DNA from: Zelopaecilomyces penicillatus
Lineage: Eukaryota; Ascomycota; Sordariomycetes; Hypocreales; Pseudodiploosporaceae
Direction: 5' to 3'
Assembly (NCBI GenBank): GCA_005765155.1
Contig: VCCP01000003.1
Location: 2,604,001 to 2,668,000 of the forward strand
DNA length: 64,000 nt
Position numbers and translations under genes: made by a program. Below, piece after piece: positions 53,812 to 64,000 of the stretch (the stretch's first letter is position 1; each line of letters begins with the position of its first letter). The notes beneath the pieces are model-generated. The model ran no database searches, was not told where the DNA came from, and saw only the letters and a list, made by a program, of their open reading frames with translations.

Positions 53812-54658
53812 GGCAAATACAATAATGTTTTGTGTGAATTGACAGCTGGGCGCTTGTATCTTCATAGCAATTCGCATTGCACAGACTTTATAAGAGAGGC
53901 GATTATATATTATAAACACTCGCTTAATCCGTATTTTATTAAGCTATATAATAGTTTATTCTTTTTAATATAATATTTATTAGAGCAGTGCTATTTATAA
54001 TAATACGTTATACTATTTATAGTAATAGAGGTCTATATTATTTTAAGCCTTACTTTAATTTTTAAATATAATAAATATAATAAATATAATAAATATAATA
54101 AATATAATAAAAGATTAATATTTTATAAAATAATTATTATAAAAATTTTTATATTTTTAAAATATAATTTTTTTATAAAATCTTATAAAAATATTATTAT
54201 AATTTACTAAATATAAATATTTATAAAAAAAAATTAAAAAAAGGTTTTTTTTATATAAAGCTATTATATATAATAGACTTTTCTTCTTTATTTTAAAAAG
54301 CTTTTATATATTAAATTATAAATATTATATCTAAATATAGCTATCTTTGTAAACCGCAACGTGTCGTTAAAATACATCAGGGTATTGTATGTTAATATTA
54401 AGATAGAGATCGACATATCAATCAAGCAACAGACTCCCGAAAGCGTATTAATGACTCATGATAATCGTTTTTTAACTGCTTTCTCGCCAGCCATTCTCAA
54501 AGTCACTATCAATTGCAACGCTTCGCCATAAACCCGGGTGGGCTTTGACCACGTTACCTCATCTCACTGCAGTCACGCTGACGCCTGCCGCCTTGTGAGA
54601 TGCTCTCTTCCTAGACGTTTTTTCATATTGTCTGTGAAGAGATCGTTCACCCTCCAAC
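53812..54658. other. ATG9/DNAJC3 intergenic region with a small A+T-rich patch
   Basis: 53812-53930 is the ATG9 3' flank. From about 53930 to 54345 the sequence is almost pure A/T with the same CA/TG depletion as the large blocks, including five copies of aataaatat-like 9-mers at 54065-54110. From 54346 to 54658 normal composition returns and must hold the promoter and 5' UTR of the next gene. No gene is seen. Confidence 0.75.
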
Positions 54659-56324
54659 ATGCGATTCTGTTTTTCTCGGCTAGCCTTGACCGCTGGTGTT
54701 CTGGCATCATCGGCTGGTGCCATCTTGCCTCAAGAAATCCCGGGAGATCTGCCAGTTTCCTCACTCTTGACATCTGCACAAACACATCTTGCCAGAGGCG
54801 AAACGAGGGATGCTTTGATATATTATGATGCCGCTATTGCCCGCGATCCAACCAACTACTTATCATTCTTCAAGCGTGCAACCACATACCTCTCTCTAGG
54901 CCGGACAAAACAGGCTACAGAGGATTTTCACAGAGTTCTTTTACTCAAGCCCGGCTTTCATGGTGCGCATCTACAACTAGCAAAACTTCGGTCAAAAGTT
55001 GGTGACTGGGATGCCGCTCGAGAACAGTATACCGCTTCTGGAATGACACCCGACTCACCAGAGATTGAGGAACTGTCAACGGCTCAGCATGCAGCAAGTC
55101 TCGCGCAAGTTGCCGAGCAAAATGAGCAGTGGGAAGATTGCATTTATCATTCAGGGGTGGCTATTTTAGTTGCCTCTAGAGCGCCCAGGTTGCGTGAGTT
55201 GCGATCACATTGCCAATTTGAGCGTGGCCAGGCTGAGGAAGGTATAAATGATCTACAACATGTGTTGCAACTACGACTTGGAGACATTGCCCCCCACGTA
55301 GTCATCTCTGCCACGACATATTATGGGCTTGGGGACATAGAAGGGGGCCTTTCTCAAGTCAGGAAGTGTCTGCACTCTGACCCAGACTCCAAAGTTTGCA
55401 AGGCGCTGCACAAGCAGCAAAAGACGGTCCACAAACTCTACACCAAGGCAGTAGGCCAACTAAACAGAGGGCAATCGACAACAGCTGGAAGAACATTAGT
55501 GGGGTCGATTGATGATCCTGGACTTTTACCAACAGTTCAGAAGCAGATAGAGGATCTGAAGAATACCGGTAATATTCCAGCTAAGGCCAAATCCAAGCTG
55601 TACGAACGAATTCTGGATTTCACTTGTCAAGCTTATTCTGAGGTGAGTTGGAAGTCCCCAAACTGTTGACCAGCGTCTTCCCATAGTGACGGTTTTCCAT
55701 CTGTGATATTGGACACATCAGACGACTAATAAGACTATGCCTTAGTCGAACAATAAAGATGCCAGCAAGTACTGTGATGAGACTCTGCTGCTTAATCCAG
55801 ACTCGTTTTGGGGTCTTGTGCATCAAGGAAAAACACTGTTGAAAAAAGAGGAGTTTGAATTATCAATTCAGGCACTGGAAAAAGCTGCAGAAGCTTATCC
55901 CGAGAAGAGGGACAAAGTCAATCCCATTCTTAACAAAGCTCATGTTGCCCTCAAACGAAGCAAATCCAAAGATTACTACAAAATTCTTGGTGTGGCCAAC
56001 GATGTCGATGAGAAGCAGATCAAGTCCGCTTACCGCAAAGCCTCCAAACGGTTTCATCCTGACAAGGCAGCCAAACAAGGTATTACCAAAGAGGATGCGG
56101 AAAAGAAAATGGCCGCCATCAATGAAGCCTACGAAATACTTGGCAACCCAGAGTTGCGCGCACGGTTCGACCGAGGAGATGATCCAAATTCCCATGAAGG
56201 AGGCAACCCCTTCGAGGGAAGCCCATTTGGTGGAGGGCATCCATTCATGTATCAGCATGGGCCCAACCGGGGCCAGCAGTTCAAGTTTGATTTTGGAGGT
56301 GGGGGTGGACCTTTTGGGTTTTGA
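54659..56324 (+). CDS. ER-lumenal TPR and J-domain co-chaperone, DNAJC3/P58IPK-like
   Basis: Likely Hsp40 co-chaperone that hands unfolded proteins to lumenal Hsp70 (BiP/Kar2). Model: exons 54659-55642 and 55746-56324 (103-bp intron, donor GTGAGT, acceptor CTTAG), giving 520 residues. A signal peptide is plausible at 1-21 (MRFCFSRLALTAGVLASSAGA). Tandem tetratricopeptide helices follow, for example RGETRDALIYYDAAIARDP, then YLSFFKRATTYLSLGRTKQA and later EEFELSIQALEKAAEAYP. The J domain starts near 404 (DYYKILGVAND) with HPD at about 432-434 and ends ...NPELRARFDRGDD. A Gly/Phe-rich tail (NPFEGSPFGGGHPF...) closes the protein. TPR then J then G/F is the P58IPK order. There is no obvious HDEL/KDEL signal. 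The intron joins QAYSE to SNNKDASKYCDE, continuing a TPR unit. It converges on the mitoferrin gene. Confidence 0.93.
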
Positions 56325-57017
56325 GCCAGCAGGCAGGGTCCTCGAGGTTGAATTGCCAGTGCTCGTCTCAGACTTCGTAGGTGGAAAATAGCTCATCTGG
56401 AGCATGTAGCAACTCAAGTCACCATGGGTTTCCCATGTATTCATAGGATTGCTCATAATCGTGTTAGAAGTAGGTTGGGGTCCACCAAATAGAGTACATG
56501 AAATATAGAGTTCAAAGATAGCCCTAGTTGTCTACCAATGTCATTAGCGAAGCTAAAATTGCAGAGGATAAAGTCCGATCGCTGAATCTTAGGTTGAGGC
56601 GCTCTGTTGCTCAAAATTCACTATTAGAAAGGCAAGCCCCTATTTAGATGCAGTGTTTGTAATAATCCAGTCATGTCGACCATTGACAAGATAGTCACAT
56701 TTACAAGTCCAGCCTGGTAAAATGTTAACCACTTCTCCCTCGGAGATTACCAATTGTGAGAGCTAATGCACATCTAGCAGCGCTATTATCAGAAGACACC
56801 CAAGAGAGGGTTCAATGGGGTGTCCCGTTGATGATACAACGAAAAGGTGGGGAGCGAACCCAGAGCCCAGTGACTCTCAACCTCAAGTCGTCACAGTTGA
56901 TGCTGGCTTTATCAACTCAATTCGGGCCTCTATAACCTTGTTCCTTGCATATTCTATTATCCAACACTTTCCAAGGTCAATTAACATGCTAGCCAGACTG
57001 AATATCGCCGGTCGTAT
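56325..57017. other. Convergent intergenic region
   Basis: About 690 bp between the converging DNAJC3-like and mitoferrin genes. It holds the two 3' flanks. An 87-codon plus-strand frame at 56815-57078 overlaps the mitoferrin last exon antisense and shows no family resemblance. Confidence 0.65.
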
Positions 57018-58478
57018 TCACAGCCTGTCATTTCGCTTGATAAAATATGCCCTGTCAACCGATACAGTTAGTCCCTAGATATGGAGGTATGGGGACGACC
57101 GCTGAAAAATAAACACATTTCATGACTCACTTGGAAAACTCATATGCTGACCAGCAAATGGCAGTGCTGGGCATTGTTGTCACAACTCTAGGGCGAACAC
57201 CTTTGAAGAACCCACGAAGACCTTCTCTTTTGTGAAGAAGCCGACAACCTCCCACGAATCCACTGACATTTCTAACCTCAGGGTCAGGAGATGTGCCGCG
57301 GGTTTGCAGAATGGTTTTAATCACATCCATCGGAGTGGTCAACCCAGCCGCAAAGCCACCAGCAACAGCTCCTGCTAGACAATGCGTGACTGGGTCATAC
57401 GTCTTATTCGGATTTATGGCTGTTGAAATAGACTCATAGGCAAGAAACTGGAGGGCTGTGAAGGGTACAGTCATGGAAAGCGTTGTTGGATATGAAATGT
57501 AGAATGCGCCAACGCCCTCGTTTCGATACACATACTTGGCACAATCAATCACGGACCTGTACATCTTCCGCGACTCCTGCATTTGCATCCGTTGCTTAAT
57601 GACTGTACATGTCTAATTGTCAGCCGGATACTGAAAGATGCTGTAGTAGCTACCTTGCAAATCTGGAGGCACATACCATCGAAAGGGTTCATAAAAGCAT
57701 CACTCGCAATTGTGGCGGCAGCGCCACTGGTGGCTGATTAGAAAAGTAGAGAATTAGCAATGTCCGATGAAACGCCAGTGATGGGACGGAATATCAAGTC
57801 GTACCAGCTGCAAGTGGATGATGTACACCAGCTTGGTTTCCGCCCATTGCATGTTTGACAGCCTCATATGTTGCAAAGTAAACAGCATGAGCAGGACCTA
57901 CATGGAATTTATCAGTATGCACCATTCCATCGCAACTTATTTCAGACGTACCGGCTCCTATAACTACACTGGACATGCCACGCCACAAACTGAAAACGCC
58001 CTCGCCAGCTGCCATTTGATATGTGCTCCTCAAAACTCCAGTATGGACTGCTGCAGCATTGGGTTGGAGTACTTGCATCCGCGTCTATCCCAGTCATCAC
58101 ATGGTCAGCGCATGCCATGCAACTAGCAGCTGTGAGGAAAGAAGGAAGAGGGTGTAGCTCGTGTAGTAATACCTTTATAGCATCCACAGGATACATGACG
58201 GTATGTTCCTAAGTCGCATGTGAGTGATATAGCCTCCAATGTGAGATACACCAATACGACATTCTTCGTGAGCTTCAGGGCGAATGGCCCAGTGATACGT
58301 ACAGCAATACCAGCAAAAGCCCCTGCCGCCATATTCTGCAGCAGGGAGAAGTTTGGGGGTAGGGATTCATAGCTAAATTTCCATCAGCAGCCGTTCGATT
58401 TACACAACGGCCTGAACAATGTGAGGGGACAGCTCACTCATATTCCTCGATAGGCTCGACGCTGGGCGGTCGGGCCAT
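57018..58478 (-). CDS. Mitoferrin, mitochondrial iron carrier (MRS3/MRS4 type)
   Basis: Mitochondrial carrier of the inner membrane that imports iron for haem and Fe-S cluster synthesis. Model, minus strand, eight exons: 58478-58438, 58372-58303, 58208-58173, 58084-57952, 57897-57805, 57733-57677, 57602-57131 and 57051-57018, giving 311 residues. The seven introns are 54-94 bp and all GT-AG. Three carrier repeats carry the signature PxDxxK: PVDAIK at 44-49, PFDVIK at 141-146 and PMDVIK at 234-239. Mitoferrin-specific blocks include YESLPPNFSLLQNMAAGAFAGI, GPAHAVYFATYEAVKHAMGG, SYPTTLSMTVPFTALQFLAYES and RPRVVTTMPSTAICWSAYE. The length is normal. Exon 3 (36 nt, EHTVMYPVDAIK) and exon 8 (34 nt, ending KAYFIKRNDRL) are very short; omitting either breaks the first PxDxxK motif or the conserved C-terminus. 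Confidence 0.93.
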
Positions 58479-58989
58479 TTCGGCCACAGCCTCACAAGCT
58501 CCGCCGAAGGATCAAGGTCCAAAATGCGCTGAGTTGAGAGCTGCAGAGTCCCAGAATAATGAGCCGTATGAGCTTTGGAAGTCAATGGCAGTGCGCACTT
58601 TTTACAGTGTCCGCGTGAGTGTCCAGAACAGAGACAAAACTCAACAGCGTCAGAGCAAGGACGCTCAGAGTCACAGGGAACTTAGAAACAGGTCGATACG
58701 GTGGAAGAAACGGTGTTCAGAGTTAGAAGATGTAAAGAAGACAGGCAAACCACAGTATCCTGTGATGGTCCCGGCCGTTATGCAACGTCGCTTGTGATGT
58801 TCGACAGAGATGGTGAAGTCAATGGCAGGTGCGGTGGAGCAATCAAGTGTGTCTGGAAAAAAATACCCTTGTCAAGTTGACGACCTCGGACACCGGAGCA
58901 GGCGTTCTGTAATACTGCTCTATAACTACTCATGCTACACCCCACTTTTTTGGGTCTCGTAAAAGCTCGCACTATTAAAGATGGTACTT
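58479..58989 (-). promoter_or_regulatory. Mitoferrin upstream region
   Basis: About 510 bp of normal composition between the mitoferrin start and the right-hand RIP-mutated block; presumed promoter and 5' UTR. I see no supported gene and no clear iron-regulator (GATA palindromic) site. Confidence 0.45.
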
Positions 58990-59404
58990 ATCAGTAGGAT
59001 AGCTATATCAGCGATATATTACCCTTTATAACTGTTGTTCTTTATTTTAATTTTATAGCTTTGATTATAATACTAAAGTTAAATTATATATAATACAGGC
59101 TCTATAATATATTAAAGAAGATTTAGGTATAAAATTTATAATAATAACTTAATATTTTAATATTTTATAAAAGATTATATAATATACTTTTAAAGATATT
59201 GATATAAAAATAAATTTCTTATATAAAATATTAACTTATTTAAAAAAAAGTACTATAATATTATTATATTAATTAATTAAATAATATATATTTTATAATA
59301 TATTTTTAAATTAATAATTATATATATTAATAATATTTTAAATAAATAATCTTTAAAATTATTATTTTTATAAATACTTAAATTATATATTCTTTTTAAT
59401 AATA

Positions 59405-60120
59405 TAATATTTTATTATTATTATTAATTATACATTATACTAGCTTATATATATTTATAGATTAAAACCTTAAATATAAGATAAATAACCTTTTACTATT
59501 TATTAAATAAAAAGGTAAAAATAAATAAAAAATCCTTATTTGTTTTTATTATATATTCTTTATTATTATTTATAGTATTTCTTTAAACTCTTTTATATAT
59601 ATAATATCTTATATTTGTATTTAATAATTAATAAAGAATTAATATAATATATATAATACTTTTATATTTATTTAATTAAAACTATAAAACTAGAGATTAA
59701 TAAGACTAGCTTTAAGTTTAAATTAATATATTTATTTTATTATTTAAGACTATAATTATATTACTTTATTTTCTTTAATAAAAAAGTCCTTTATAATTTA
59801 TTTAAATATAAAATTCTATTATTTTTTATTATATTCTATAGATTTCTTTAAAATTCTATTCTTTAATATATTTTAAAATTATTATTTTTTTATTATTATT
59901 TTTTTATTATTTTTTTAATATATTATTATAATAGCCTTAATTTTCTTTATATTTATTAATAATTATTAATAAACTATATAATTCTATTATTATTAAGCCT
60001 TATTATAATTATTATATAAATCTTAATTTTTTTCAGCTATTTTAATAGATAAAATCTCTTTTTCTTTCTCTTTTCTTCTTTCTCTTTTATTTATATATAA
60101 AAGAAAAAAAGGAGCTATTT
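59405..60120 (-). mobile_element. LINE (Tad1-type) 3'-end relic, copy 1
   Basis: Its reverse complement aligns with the 3' end of LINE D (about 42,160-42,917). Shared landmarks are the run before the tail (ggattttttatttattttt against gggttttttatttattttt), the 'attaattctttattaattatt' region and the purine-rich AGAGAAAG-like tract. A short (TTA) run at the left end is the tail. Only the 3' part is recognised, so it may be 5'-truncated. Confidence 0.7.
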
Positions 60121-60143
60121 ATACCTTTATTATATTATTATAT

Positions 60144-60326
60144 TTAATACTTTTTAATATATTTTATAATAATATTTTTAATGGATAGTTTTTATTATTA
60201 TTTTATTATTTATTTAATTGATTTTTATTAAATATTTAATACTATTTAATATATTTTATAATAATATTTTTAATAGATAGTTTTTATTATTATTTTATTA
60301 TTTATTTAATTGATTTTTATTAAATA

Positions 60327-60327
<1 letters not shown>
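60144..60327. repeat. Tandem direct duplication of about 90 bp
   Basis: Two adjacent copies (about 60144-60235 and 60236-60327) share 'aatatattttataataatat' and 'attatttatttaattgattt'. Two differences are visible, one of them a RIP-type G/A change (atggatag against atagatag). Confidence 0.85.
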
Positions 60328-60410
<83 letters not shown>

Positions 60411-60411
60411 T
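60328..60411. repeat. (TTA)n tract, LINE tail
   Basis: About 28 uninterrupted TTA units directly abutting the LINE 3'-end relic. On the element strand this is a (TAA)n tail. Confidence 0.9.
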
Positions 60412-61090
60412 ATTTATTATATTAGCTTATATATATTTATAAATTAAATCTTATATATAAGATAATTAATACCTTTTTATTTATTAAATAAAAAGAAATA
60501 AATAAATAAAAAACTCTTATTCTTTTTTAATTTATTATATATTTGTTATATTTTTATTATATTTATTCAGGCCTTTTTATCTATAATAAATCTTATCTTT
60601 ATATTTAATAATTAATAAGGAATTAATATAATATATATAATATCTTTATATTTATTTAATTAAAGCTATAAGATTAAGGATTAATAATACTAGCTTTAAA
60701 TCTTAATCAATATTTTTATTTTATTATTAAAAATTATAATATAATTATATCTTTTTTTTAATAAAAAGCGTTTTTTTATAATTTATTTAAATATTAAATC
60801 TTTTATTTTTATTAGATTTTATTAGATTTTATTAGATTTCTATTCTTTAATATATTTTTTTAAATTATTTTAATATATAATTATAATAATCTTAGTTTTC
60901 TTTATATTTTTAATAATTATTAATAAATTATATAATTTTATTATTATTATATAATTTTATTATTTGTATTATATAAACTTATAATTTTTATTTAAATTAT
61001 TATAATAAATAAGGCCTTTTTTTTTCTCTCTTCTTTTTCTTTTTTATTTATAAAGAAAGAAAAAGTATTTTATTCTTTATAGCTTTTATT
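60328..61090 (-). mobile_element. LINE (Tad1-type) 3'-end relic, copy 2
   Basis: Second minus-strand copy of the same LINE 3' end, with a long (TTA)n tail at its left (60328-60411). In reverse complement, the segment near 60,600-60,650 matches LINE D near 42,690-42,730 for more than 40 bases without change. It parallels copy 1 along about 700 bp. Confidence 0.75.
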
Positions 61091-64000
61091 ATATTATATT
61101 AGAAATATTTTATATTACTATTATTAATTATTATAAATATCTTTATTATTTTAATATTATAAAAAGATTTAAATTAAACCTAATTATAATATTATTAATA
61201 TATAATCTATAATCTTATTATATCTTTATCATTAATCTTTTTAAGTATTAATTAATTTTATATTTATTATTATAATATATATTTTAATTATAAAAAGATA
61301 TATATATTATTATATTATTATTATATTATTTTAATATTTATTAAATATTAATATTAATATTATTTATTAATTAAGCATTTTAATATTATAATAATTATAT
61401 TTTATCTTTTTTTAATTAAAATAATATATTATTATATCTTTATTATTATAATTCTTTTTATTAATTTTAATATAAGATATATTAGCTTAAAATACTATTA
61501 AAAACTATATTAAATTTAAACTTTATAATATTATTTTAAAGTTATAGATAAATCCTATCTCTTTTATTATTTATATAAATTAATTAAAAAAGATATTTAT
61601 ATTATTTTTATATTATTATATAAATCTTAATTTCTTTATTATACTTTTATTATATTAAATAACTTATATATAAAAGATTCTTAATTCTATTAATATTATA
61701 AATCTTTATAATTTAAAAACAAAGAAAAGTTTTATATAAATATTATTATTATTTTATTATATTTAATATATAATCTCTAGATATCTTATAATAAACTCTT
61801 AAATTAAATATTATAATATCTTTATTATCTTATTATTATTATTATATTATTAATCTCTTAAATTTAAAATATTAAATTATATTCCTTTAATCTTTTAAGC
61901 TTTATTATTTATTATATAACTCTTTTTATTATAGCTAATATTATAAATATATTTATTTAATTATTCTTATTTTAAAGGTATATATTCTTTTATTTAATAA
62001 TATAATAAAGATAATCTAGTATATATTAAAACTATAATATAAGATATTTTATTATTTCTCTTTTTTTATTCTTATAATTATATAATAATATAAATTATAA
62101 AGAGATTATATAATAATAATAATAAAGGCTTTATATCTTATTTATTTAATTCTGATTTATATAAATAATAAACTTTTTATTTTAATTAAATTATTATATT
62201 TTTATAGTATTATTTAATTTAAAGTTATTAGTTTTATAATTATTATATAATTAGTTTATAATTTCTTTATTAATTAATATTTCTTTTATTGATATAATAA
62301 GGCTTTTATAAAGGTTCGTTTTTTAATTATTAATAATTAAAAAGCTTATTAATCTTATATAAAAGTCTTTTATTTTTTTAATTTAAATATTCAAAGTATT
62401 AGATTTAAATTAATATTAATATTATATTATATATTTATTTATAATATTTAATATAAGCATATAAATAAATAAGGCTTTTAATCCTTTATTTTATAAGATA
62501 TATATTTAATAAGAATATAAATACCTTTAACTTAAAAAGATATATTAAAATAGCTTTATAAATATTAATAATATTATAAAACTATTATAAAAAGTATTAT
62601 AATTTAAAACTTCTATTTATTAAATATATTATTATTATAAAAAATAATTAAATATAGATTTTAAGAAATCTTATTAAGATATTATTTCTTTAAAAAGCTT
62701 TTTATACTTTAATATTATAAAATATATATTTAATTTTATTTAATTTTATTATTTTATTAACTTATATTCTTTTAATTTTTATTATTTTAAGCCTTTTTAA
62801 TATTTTTTTTTAAAGAAAATCTTTAAATTAAAATTATAATGTTTTTAATAATTATAATATTAATTATTTTAGGGTTATATAGCTTTTAAATCTAGCTTAT
62901 CTTTTTAAGTTTTATATATTCCTTTTCTTTAATAAGATTAATATTAATAGCTTATATTAATTAATCTTTTTTATTATATAATAAGCTTTATTATAATTCT
63001 TTTTATAATTTTAAAGTTTTTTTTAAATATATTAATTATTATAAAATATAATAATAATATTTTATAACTTTAAGTTTATAAATAATCTCTCATATAATAT
63101 TATTTTATTAAAATATATTTATTTTTATAATTTTATTTTATTTAATTAATATTATAATATCTATAATATTATATAATTATATTATTAATATATTTATTTT
63201 TTAATTAATATTAATCTATTATTATTAGTTTTTAAAGATTAATTTAATTAATATTTATATCTTAATTTTAATTATTTTTCTTTAAGTTTAATCTTTTATT
63301 ATCTTATATTTTATTATGTATTAAAAATAATTAGATTTTATTAGATTAAAATCTATATTTTAATAATTATATAATAAATTTAAATTATATTAAATTTAAT
63401 TTAAAATATTAATTATTTATTATTTTAATTTATATTATTATTTTATAAAGAATAATAAAAGAAAAATATTAATAATATATTAATTTAAAAAAATCTAAAT
63501 CTTTTATATTTATTTATAATAAATATATTATATTGAATAATATAAATTAAATTTATTATAAAAATATAATATTTTTATAATTATAATATATTAATTAATA
63601 TAATAATCTATAATCTTTTATTATAAGGTTTTAAATATATAGATTATATTTTAAGAGTTTTATTATTTTATTTAAATATAATATAAATTTAATCACTTTT
63701 TATTTATTATAATTATAATATAAGATTATATCTTTTATGAATATATATAATTATATAATTATTACTTTATATAATATATTATCTAGCTTTATTTATTATA
63801 AAGATTATAGATTAATTAATAGTTTTTATATAATTATTATATTATATTTATTATATAATTTAATATAAAGATTATTATTATATTTTAATTTAAACTAAAA
63901 ATATTATTATTTATTTAAGAATCTATTATATTTTATTTTTTATAAGAATAATTACTTAATTTCTTAAGAAGGTTTATATTAATATTATAAATATATAATT

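Larger units (their letters stand above)
58990..64000. repeat. A+T-rich RIP-mutated block, open at the window end
   Basis: Extremely A+T-rich with CA/TG depletion and no intact frames. Two LINE 3'-end copies lie at 59405-61090 (separate entries). From about 61,100 to 64,000 I can see no recognisable element, only scattered short repeats. Confidence 0.88.

Noticed and set aside
56830..56890. tRNA-like fragment on the minus strand (GGTTCG next to CTCCC)
   Set aside because: The sequence resembles an internal B box, but the T-arm does not pair properly and no acceptor stem or anticodon arm can be built around it.
58534..58972. Open frames upstream of mitoferrin
   Set aside because: Short, overlapping on opposite strands and without conserved motifs.

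Overview
The window comes from a filamentous ascomycete. Its genes have short GT-AG introns of roughly 50-130 bp, and its proteins (COG6, ATG9, a fungal-type cystathionine gamma-synthase, an SPX-RING ligase, a DNAJC3-like co-chaperone, a mitoferrin) look like Sordariomycete proteins. The layout is strongly two-speed. Gene islands of ordinary base composition alternate with extremely A+T-rich blocks that almost lack CpA, TpG and CpG. Their remaining C and G sit in CT/CC and AG/GG contexts, which is the signature of repeat-induced point mutation (RIP). Epichloe and relatives have this genome style, but the genus is inference only.

Layout: 1-3960, A+T block with a decayed gypsy relic and minisatellites. 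4036-6097, COG6 alone in a 2.3-kb island. 6290-7485, A+T block. 7486-15540, island with a VOC/glyoxalase-like protein fused to a long disordered tail (+), cystathionine gamma-synthase (+) and an SPX-RING E3 ligase (-). 15540-50650, a 35-kb A+T block. 50985-53811, ATG9 (+). 53930-54345, small A+T patch. 54659-56324, DNAJC3/P58IPK-like TPR-J protein (+). 57018-58478, mitoferrin (-). 58990-64000, A+T block.

The large A+T block is structured. It holds a four-deep nest of retroelements that can still be read through the mutation. A gypsy element (19101-46376, minus) is split by a Tad1-type LINE (22385-42917, plus). The LINE is split by a second gypsy element (25280-39261, plus), which is split by a third (25868-32474, minus). 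Paired LTRs, target-site duplications and decayed RT/endonuclease motifs support each level. The outer two levels were found by comparing the relic with the intact inner copy.

The genes are housekeeping genes: Golgi tethering, methionine biosynthesis, phosphate/inositol-pyrophosphate-linked ubiquitylation, autophagosome growth, ER protein folding and mitochondrial iron import. They do not form an operon or an obvious cluster. I worked out multi-exon models by reading splice sites against conserved family sequence; exon coordinates are in each entry. No previously undescribed gene system was found. The most notable structure is the nested retroelement stack.
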